Shown here one piece after another: positions 59,501 through 64,000 of a stretch of 64,000 bases of DNA. The stretch comes from Sphingobacterium bovistauri (GTDB lineage Bacteria; Bacteroidota; Bacteroidia; Sphingobacteriales; Sphingobacteriaceae). A program made the translations under genes and the position numbers. The notes beneath the pieces are model-generated. The model ran no database searches and had not been told where the DNA came from. It saw only the letters and a list, made by a program, of their open reading frames with translations. The DNA lies in NCBI RefSeq assembly GCF_020295405.1, contig NZ_JADEYP010000021.1:1-64000 (forward strand), given 5' to 3'. The number at the start of each line of letters is the position of its first letter. Position 1 is the stretch's first letter.

Positions 59501-59977
59501 CCCGAAATTGCCTTGCAAAATAAGATTGATCGTTATCATGTACCACTCTTGGTTTATTCTCCATTATTGACTAAGACTTCGACATTCAGGCATACTGTTA
59601 GCCATTTTGACGTCGCTCCGTCTATAATAGCATACTATAGAAATAATTACGCTATTCAAACACCTAGTCAAGTCACATGGCTTGGATTGGGATTACACGA
59701 AGGGGCTTCAAGAGCATCAGGTGGTATACCTATAATGCAAAGTAAATATCAATTGGAAGATTATATTCTCTCACCTTATTACCTCAATAGAGGATCAATG
59801 TATAAATTGGATGGTCATCTTAATGAGGATGTCTATAAAGATGAAAAAATTGATACGGAGATAAAAAAGCGTTTTGATATTTTTAATAATAAGAACAAAC
59901 AACTAATCGAACATAAAAAATTGATTCCCGATAGTATTTACCATAGCTTTTTTGGATCTGATAAGAATTTAGATTGA
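56561..59977 (+). CDS. Fusion of GT2 polysaccharide synthase and LtaS-like sulfatase-fold transferase
   Basis: A 1138-residue membrane protein. Residues 1-490: one N-terminal helix, a processive GT2 domain (APAYNE at 66-71, D97 in VNDGS, DVD at 173-175, GED at 280-282, QRNRW at 324-328), then about four helices, as in PgaC and BcsA. Residues 490-690: five helices. Residues 735-1110: a sulfatase/LtaS-type domain with E746 (VVEGLGH), T786 (SSGRTFS), H905 (LSSHSPF) and D977-H978 (ITGDHS), matching the metal and nucleophile positions of LtaS. Both halves look active. It should polymerise a glycan and decorate it outside the membrane with a phospho-group. No PilZ domain is seen. Confidence 0.85.
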   Translation: MIENLHLIYEIIVWIFLLYSAFIFIIYCWVGIYAFGALKRYGSENQHTDYNLIATNSNTPSFSVIAPAYNEGMTIVDNVRSLLSLYYPNLEIIIVNDGSKDDSIEKLIEAYDLKGIAYHVEEVISTKSIRGVYKSENRAFRRLTVVDKVNGGKADALNVGINISKGQYIVCIDVDCILEQDALLKLAKPFLEQTEERLIACGGVIRLANNCRVENGKVVDVNLPKTWIGRFQALEYIRAFVLGRMAWSRASGLILISGAFGAFDKEIVLACGGYDSNTVGEDMELVVRMRRYMEDQNEKYKVINIPDPLCWTEVPESKAILKKQRNRWMRGTIEMLWKHRKLMFNPKYGKLGMVSLPYWFFFELLGSVVEFTGYCLLIIFLLLGIINWPFFFVLVSLVLASGILYSIYAILVDLLTDQVYTKRKDLSTLLLTAVLEPFFFHSTVVIAGVSGVRDYFKKQHGWGEMTRQGFQHSELKESFWKKNIDIITWGLKSYAPIGCVFLSLYMLSVGVEIWWYQQYLEIDVLPSTIGQLLLENTFFAFQLLTIVGLLYLILHYMNSFWSKLLACTVFAFVVTFQFVLFLYFVQSNNLLGADLFYYSTAEVNQILETSGVINIGNVSLLILVSSLCLIPLILASRKAWYIYPSVIMVLLGIIAFIVPEHKLSPEFKSSALLQSASVSKWNYFLKSNIDDYLANSSFANINFFNTEIKEVKSDYPFMRQEETQDVLGAYMQKSPSIPNLVIIVVEGLGHAYSSPKGYIGNFTPFIDSLKSHSLYWENNLSSSGRTFSVLPTILGSLPFAAHGFLEQEQFPLHFNLWNIFKHNNFTTSFFYGGDASFDYMSKYAESSLVDNIIDFKSFETTYNKLPSSGGESWGYEDQAVFDKMLNGLGAINKPYFNVVLTLSSHSPFLINRNAYYEKLVETQIERLNLNGKQKETALSYKKELASIMNTDEALQNFFAEYKTNPDYENTIFIITGDHSMPEIALQNKIDRYHVPLLVYSPLLTKTSTFRHTVSHFDVAPSIIAYYRNNYAIQTPSQVTWLGLGLHEGASRASGGIPIMQSKYQLEDYILSPYYLNRGSMYKLDGHLNEDVYKDEKIDTEIKKRFDIFNNKNKQLIEHKKLIPDSIYHSFFGSDKNLD

Positions 59978-60291
59978 TTAGTTAATAAAAGGTTATTGCC
60001 TTAGGCTATCCTCAAAGGTTCGATATTTAATTTTTTGAGAATACGAACTTTTGCGTTTGTTTTATAAAATAGCGTAGTACAATACAAGTTAGTATTTGAT
60101 CCAGCGCCTAGAACATGGATGACGACGGATGGTCTGGAACCCTCCATATACGTACAGGAATTAGCTGTAGCAGTGCAACGAAGTTTTGGGGTGTTTGTGT
60201 AGGTTTGGGTTGCATTAAAACTATAAAGGATGCCTTAATTTGTCCCATTTAGTTTTTAACGACTTAACTTACAAGTTTGTTTGATTTGTAG
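59978..60291. other. Intergenic region with a GC-richer patch
   Basis: No intact gene is seen. Bases 60085-60190 are visibly less AT-rich than the flanks, and one frame there reads FDPAPRTWMTTDGLEPSIYV before stopping, which could be the remnant of a gene or the edge of a mobile element. It lies between the exopolysaccharide locus and an accessory-type gene. Confidence 0.35.
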
Positions 60292-61170
60292 TTAATTTCT
60301 GTATGGTATATCGCAGCAAATTATTTTACAATTGTTGATTATATGTTTTTTTAAAAATGCTTTAATTGATATTTCACATAAAATTTGTTCAGGATTAGGT
60401 CCTATGTTAATTTCTGAAATTATACTACCAATGTTTTCAATGGGGAACTTCACATAAGGTTTTAGATATAAACTTCTATTCAAGAAATTTATATCTAATT
60501 CTTTATTAGAATAAACTACTCTCCATTCATCTTCTTCAACAAAGTGTGAATTTTTTATCAAGGAACAAGCTAGTATCGCTCTATCCATGAATATATTGCC
60601 GACAATTGTTACAGCTTTATCAAATTCTTTTAATTCAAATTTATCTTGATTTTCAAAAATACCTTGTGTGTGACATACACCCACAAACATAAATATGGAT
60701 TCTGTAACTAAATGCGAAATCATTTTATCTTGTGCATCAACATCATAAATGCATTTATAAATATTAAATTGATTTTTTTTGAAAAAATCTTTTTTGAATC
60801 CAATATTAATTCCAATGCCATTGTTTGTATACCCACGCCATTGACTAAGTAAATTACTATTAGCTGTTAGAGATAAAATAAATATCGATTCATTCGATTC
60901 TATATATTGAATTGCTGATTCCAATGCTTCAACAAAATACTTAGTTGCTTTTAAAACAGAAAAACCATTTTTATAGATATTGAGATGTTTTTTTAATAAT
61001 TCCACTCCTAGCTTATATTCACTTTTATCATTTAGATAAAATAGATTACTCATCCAAATTTCACTACTCTCAATTATTCCTTGAAAACCTTGTATTGTAG
61101 TATAATGATAAAGATTTTCAGGTATATCCGAGTTCAAATAATTTGATAAGTCTAATGTTTTTTTAGACAT
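60292..61170 (-). CDS. DUF2971 domain protein
   Basis: A 292-residue soluble protein with DUF2971 features: LYHYTTIQGFQGIIESSEIW near 20-39, SNLFYLNDKSEYKLG, the central SLTANSNLLSQWRGYTNNG near 98-116, GINIGF and EEDEWRVVYSN near 215-225. The family has no proven function, occurs in variable genomic regions and has been noted beside defence genes. The YHYT opening resembles that of ADP-ribosyltransferase-like families; that link is speculative. The gene is more AT-rich than its neighbours and lies between a GC-richer remnant and purH, so lateral acquisition is likely. It is transcribed toward the exopolysaccharide locus. Confidence 0.78.
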   Translation of the reverse strand: MSKKTLDLSNYLNSDIPENLYHYTTIQGFQGIIESSEIWMSNLFYLNDKSEYKLGVELLKKHLNIYKNGFSVLKATKYFVEALESAIQYIESNESIFILSLTANSNLLSQWRGYTNNGIGINIGFKKDFFKKNQFNIYKCIYDVDAQDKMISHLVTESIFMFVGVCHTQGIFENQDKFELKEFDKAVTIVGNIFMDRAILACSLIKNSHFVEEDEWRVVYSNKELDINFLNRSLYLKPYVKFPIENIGSIISEINIGPNPEQILCEISIKAFLKKHIINNCKIICCDIPYRN

Positions 61171-61256
61171 AATTCGGTTATTATTTTAACATAATAATTA
61201 GTTATATAAACTAATATACAAAATGTTTTGTATTTCAATAAATAACTGTGTAACAA

Positions 61257-61290
61257 CAAAAAAGCCCAATCTTTCGATTGAGCTTTTCTT
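61257..61290 (-). terminator. Terminator of purH
   Basis: AAAAGC-C-CAATC pairs with GATTG-A-GCTTTT around TTTC with one mismatch, flanked by an A-run on the plus-strand left side, so a T-run follows it on the minus strand. Confidence 0.7.
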
Positions 61291-61309
61291 TATCCTAATA
61301 AAACTTAGC

Positions 61310-62836
61310 TTAGTGTTTGAAATGACGAACACCTGTAGTTACCATCGCCAAACCTTTTTCGTCTGCCATTTCGATAGACAATTTGTCTTTGATCGAACCG
61401 CCTGGTTGCAATACTGCAGCAATTCCGTTGTCTCCAGCGATTTCGACGCAGTCAGGGAAAGGGAAGAACGCATCTGATGCCATAGAAGAACCTACTAAGT
61501 CAAAACCGAAAGATTTTGCTTTTTCGATCGCTTGTTTCAATGCGTCTACACGTGAAGTTTGACCTACACCTGAAGTGATTAATGTACCGTTTTTAGCAAA
61601 TACAATCGTGTTAGATTTCGTGTGCTTCACGATTTTGTTTGCGAAGTACAAGTCTTCTAATTGTGCAGCAGTAGGCGCTACTTTCGTAACTGTAGTCATT
61701 TGCTCAGGACCTTCTACCGTATTGTCTTTATCTTGTAAGATTACACCGTTCAATAAAGTTTTGAATTGCTCCGTAGGCAATTTCACTTCTTTACGACGTA
61801 AAATGATTCTGTTTTTCTTTTCTGTCAAGATAGCTACAGCTTCTTCTGAATATGAAGGCGCGATCAATACCTCGAAGAATAATTTGTTGATTTCAGTAGC
61901 CGTTTCGCCATCAACTTCACCGTTTGTGATTAATACACCACCGAAAGCCGAAACTGGGTCACATGCTAAAGCATCGATCCAAGCTTGTTTTACAGTCTCA
62001 CGTGAGGCAACACCACAAGCATTTGTATGTTTTAAGATCGCAAAAGTAGGCTCTTGGAATTCGTCAACAATAGCTACAGCCGCATCTACGTCTACCAAAT
62101 TGTTGTATGATAATTCTTTACCATTCAATTTGTCAAACATCGCATCCAAATCACCGAAGAAAACACCTTTTTGGTGTGGGTTTTCTCCATAACGCAATAC
62201 TTGTGCTTTTTGCTCTGATTGTTTGAAAACTTCGATTGGCTCTTCTTGATTGAAATAGTTGAAAATCGCTGTATCGTAGTGCGAAGATGTATTGAAAGCA
62301 CGTTTAGCGAATGACTTACGTTGCTCCAATGAAGTAGCACCTTCTTGTGCTGCTAAGATTTCTTCTAATTCAGTATAGTCATTTTTCGAAGAAATAATAA
62401 CCACATCGTTGAAGTTTTTAGCTGCTGCGCGAATCAAAGAGATACCACCGATGTCGATTTTCTCAATAATGTCCTGCTCCGAAGCACCAGAAGCAACTGT
62501 TTCTTCAAATGGATATAAGTCTACGATTACTAAGTCTATTTCTGGGATGTTATATTCGTCAATTTGTGCTTTGTCTTCAGCCAAAGGACGACGAGAAAGG
62601 ATACCACCAAATACATTAGGGTGTAATGTTTTCACACGGCCACCTAAAATAGAAGGGTAACCTGTCAAATCTTCGACTTTCTCTACACCAATTCCTAAGT
62701 CACGGATAAAAGCTTCCGTACCGCCTGTAGAGTAGAAAGTAACTCCGTACTTGTTTAATAATTGAATAAGTGGGGCTAGATTGTCTTTGTAATAGACAGA
62801 AACTAATGCATTTTTGATCTTAACAGGATGATTCAT
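61310..62836 (-). CDS. purH: Bifunctional AICAR transformylase/IMP cyclohydrolase
   Basis: PurH carries out the last two steps of IMP synthesis. The 508-residue protein has the N-terminal MGS-like cyclohydrolase domain (ALVSVYYKDNLAPLIQLLNK, STGGTEAFIRDLG and GGRVKTLHPNVFGG within residues 9-78) and the transformylase domain with LRYGENPHQKGVFFG near 210-224, the catalytic KH in LKHTNACGVAS near 257-267 and SDAFFPFPD near 460-468. Codon choice is noticeably more uniform than in neighbouring genes, as expected for high expression. An exact -7 element lies about 20 bases upstream. No folate-related or other purine gene adjoins it except purN beyond the repeat region. Confidence 0.96.
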   Translation of the reverse strand: MNHPVKIKNALVSVYYKDNLAPLIQLLNKYGVTFYSTGGTEAFIRDLGIGVEKVEDLTGYPSILGGRVKTLHPNVFGGILSRRPLAEDKAQIDEYNIPEIDLVIVDLYPFEETVASGASEQDIIEKIDIGGISLIRAAAKNFNDVVIISSKNDYTELEEILAAQEGATSLEQRKSFAKRAFNTSSHYDTAIFNYFNQEEPIEVFKQSEQKAQVLRYGENPHQKGVFFGDLDAMFDKLNGKELSYNNLVDVDAAVAIVDEFQEPTFAILKHTNACGVASRETVKQAWIDALACDPVSAFGGVLITNGEVDGETATEINKLFFEVLIAPSYSEEAVAILTEKKNRIILRRKEVKLPTEQFKTLLNGVILQDKDNTVEGPEQMTTVTKVAPTAAQLEDLYFANKIVKHTKSNTIVFAKNGTLITSGVGQTSRVDALKQAIEKAKSFGFDLVGSSMASDAFFPFPDCVEIAGDNGIAAVLQPGGSIKDKLSIEMADEKGLAMVTTGVRHFKH

Positions 62837-62855
62837 TGTTTTTTATTTGGAGCAG

Positions 62856-62863
62856 CAAAGGTA
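62856..62863 (-). promoter_or_regulatory. Bacteroidota -7 element (TACCTTTG) for purH
   Basis: Exact TAnnTTTG on the minus strand, 19 bases before the purH ATG. No PurR-like or riboswitch element was recognised near it. Confidence 0.55.
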
Positions 62864-62996
62864 AAAATTAAACAGTATATTTCATAGGAATAGCAGCTAT
62901 TTATTTGCTGAAATGAATAAGCAGGATTTTGTTATATATTTAATATTTGAGCCCTCTATGCCAAAGGACTCTTTGTCTTCACTGCCAGACAGGCTC

Positions 62997-63249
62997 TTTC
63001 TTTTTTTATAAAAAGAAACAAAAAATCATCGCTGTACCGAATCGGCACAATGGCTCACTTTTCTTGCTATTGCCGATCCGCTAAGGCGATATTTAAGTAG
63101 TTGTAAGGATTGTAATAGTATTGAAATATTCCTATGTCACCTGCCAAAAGAAACGGCTCAAATCTGTTTAGCATAATCAAGATGATATTAGCCAAAATAT
63201 CCAGGCCCTGATTGCTTTGCATACTTTCGTCATCAAGAAAGAAAGTATG
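62997..63249. repeat. Dispersed hairpin repeat, copy 2, bounded by two hairpins
   Basis: The 482-base gap between purH and purN has no gene. It carries TTTCTTTTT (62997-63005) pairing with AAAAAGAAA (63010-63018) followed by CAAAAAATCATCGC, and at the other side CATACTTTC (63220-63228) pairing with GAAAGTATG (63241-63249) followed by AGACTTTTGCGGC. The left hairpin and its ATC-CAAAAA-TC continuation resemble the repeat at 47358. Sequence between the hairpins is less AT-rich than the genome average here. Confidence 0.55.
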
Positions 63250-63290
63250 AGACTTTTGCGGCTTGAGCGAGGCGACAGAAGTTAAAAAAC

Positions 63291-63320
63291 AAAAAACACA
63301 CCCAAAAGGTGCGTTTTTTT
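63291..63320 (-). terminator. Terminator of purN
   Basis: AAAAAACACACC and GGTGCGTTTTTT pair with one mismatch around CAAAA, directly at the purN stop codon. The minus-strand copy ends in a T-run. Confidence 0.75.
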
Positions 63321-63894
63321 AATGATATTTCTTTAATAAATTCTCTACTACTTTCGGGTAATGCAGATGCTCTAATTGTTGCCCTTTGAACTTAATAGTT
63401 TCTAAGGTATCGTCTTTTTCTACTTTGAATCGACCTTGGTATATTACTTCGCCTTCGTCAAAGTTTTCATTCACAAAGTGAATCGTAATACCATGTTCTT
63501 CATCACCAGCAGCTAATACCGCTTTATGTACACGATCGCCATACATACCTTTGCCGCCATGTTTTGGCAATAAAGCAGGATGGATGTTGATGATTTTATT
63601 TGGATATGCCTTCAATAGATTTTCAGGAACTAGCCACAAAAAACCAGCTAATACGACCAAGTCAATATCTAATCGTTTTAATATATCCACGACATTGTCT
63701 GTTTGATAGAATTCGTTTCTATCGAAGATATGTGTGGGGATTTCGAAATTGTCTGCTCGTTGCAAAACGTAAGCATCAGGATTATTACTAAGTACTAAAG
63801 AAACTTCAGCGTCATCAGCATATTTGAAATGCTCCATTATTTTTTGAGCATTTGAACCTGAGCCTGAAGCGAAAATAGCAATGCGTTTTTTCAC
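63319..63894 (-). CDS. purN: Phosphoribosylglycinamide formyltransferase
   Basis: PurN transfers a formyl group from 10-formyltetrahydrofolate to GAR in purine synthesis. The 191-residue protein starts with KKRIAIFASGSGSNAQKIME at 2-21 (substrate phosphate loop), has LVVLAGFLWLVP near 79-90, the catalytic asparagine and histidine in INIHPALLPKHGG near 102-114 and aspartate in NENFDEGEVIYQ near 143-154. The start is GTG at 63894: no ATG is available in frame between it and the exact -7 element at 63920-63927. Confidence 0.95.
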   Translation of the reverse strand: MKKRIAIFASGSGSNAQKIMEHFKYADDAEVSLVLSNNPDAYVLQRADNFEIPTHIFDRNEFYQTDNVVDILKRLDIDLVVLAGFLWLVPENLLKAYPNKIINIHPALLPKHGGKGMYGDRVHKAVLAAGDEEHGITIHFVNENFDEGEVIYQGRFKVEKDDTLETIKFKGQQLEHLHYPKVVENLLKKYH

Positions 63895-63919
63895 GTTGTT
63901 ATTAGTTATGTTATGGTTT

Positions 63920-63927
63920 CAAATATA
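63920..63927 (-). promoter_or_regulatory. Bacteroidota -7 element (TATATTTG) for purN
   Basis: Exact TAnnTTTG on the minus strand, 25 bases before the GTG start, supporting that start. Confidence 0.5.
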
Positions 63928-64000
63928 AGCATTCAGTTCGTTATTTGCCGAAAAGCATGTATTTATTGTAAACCATTATTTTAAATTAGCAATTTTACTC

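Noticed and set aside
60292..61170. Toxin-antitoxin pair with DUF2971 as toxin
   Set aside because: No small antitoxin-like gene lies on either side; the nearest frame, 61223-61477 on the plus strand, is mostly antisense to purH and its terminator.
61575..62192. 205-codon frame on the plus strand inside purH
   Set aside because: It is the antisense shadow of a strongly codon-biased gene and has no promoter or recognisable domain.

Overview
The window comes from an AT-rich Bacteroidota genome, most likely family Sphingobacteriaceae (Sphingobacterium-like). This rests on protein content (zeaxanthin-type carotenoid cluster, bacteroidetal alternative GlmU-like protein, DUF1573, DUF2853, YaiO, ISAon1-family IS) and on promoters: at least a dozen genes are preceded by the Bacteroidota -7 element TAnnTTTG, and Shine-Dalgarno sites are rare. 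No rRNA, tRNA or CRISPR array was seen. Most of the window is ordinary chromosome.

Layout. 1-387: broken-off end of an ISAon1-type insertion sequence. 717-7692: desaturase, LOG protein, SelW-like redox protein, recR, an MFS exporter, a 5'-nucleotidase split over two genes, and metA. 7751-13016: carotenoid operon crtI-crtB-hypothetical-crtZ-crtY-idi, translationally coupled, with a MarR regulator upstream. 13445-15914: secreted MORN protein, DUF4397-like lipoprotein, DUF2853. 16058-19529: nhaA and a NatAB-like ABC exporter, divergent from engB, a UbiA-type prenyltransferase, topA, an orphan gene and cmk. 24786-32657: secreted sugar isomerase-like protein, an SPFH/GYF protein paired with a zinc-ribbon membrane protein, an LTxxQ periplasmic protein, SEC-C and lipocalin-like proteins, lysS, rpmE2. 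32727-37319: GlmU-like enzyme, tpiA, prmA, mpl, small HTH protein. 37385-45614: unusually acidic 53-residue protein, scpB, mqnC, aminotransferase, DUF1573, kdsD, divergent recQ-kdsA. 45823-48920: two sodium-coupled transporters. 48998-59977: a candidate exopolysaccharide locus. 60292-63894: DUF2971 protein, purH, purN, with intergenic repeats.

The most interesting region is 48998-59977. It holds a GH16-like lipoprotein, a YaiO-type outer-membrane barrel with TPR-like repeats, a cytoplasmic hybrid histidine kinase (GAF, PAS repeats, HisKA, HATPase, two REC, Hpt), a receiver-only regulator, a membrane-anchored HEAT protein, and a 1138-residue protein fusing a processive GT2 synthase to a complete LtaS-like transferase with five membrane segments. 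From YaiO onward the genes overlap or nearly touch. The inference is a synthase-dependent polysaccharide secretion machine that adds a phospho-substituent in the periplasm and is controlled by a phosphorelay without a DNA-binding output.

Pathway links: kdsD and kdsA serve Kdo synthesis; mqnC and the UbiA-type enzyme fit the futalosine route to menaquinone; purH and purN serve purine synthesis; idi feeds the carotenoid enzymes. Several start codons were moved inward because the longest reading frame begins inside or upstream of a clear promoter element (lysS, mqnC, kdsD, marR and the SEC-C gene); crtB and the ABC ATPase were moved to nearby in-frame ATGs.
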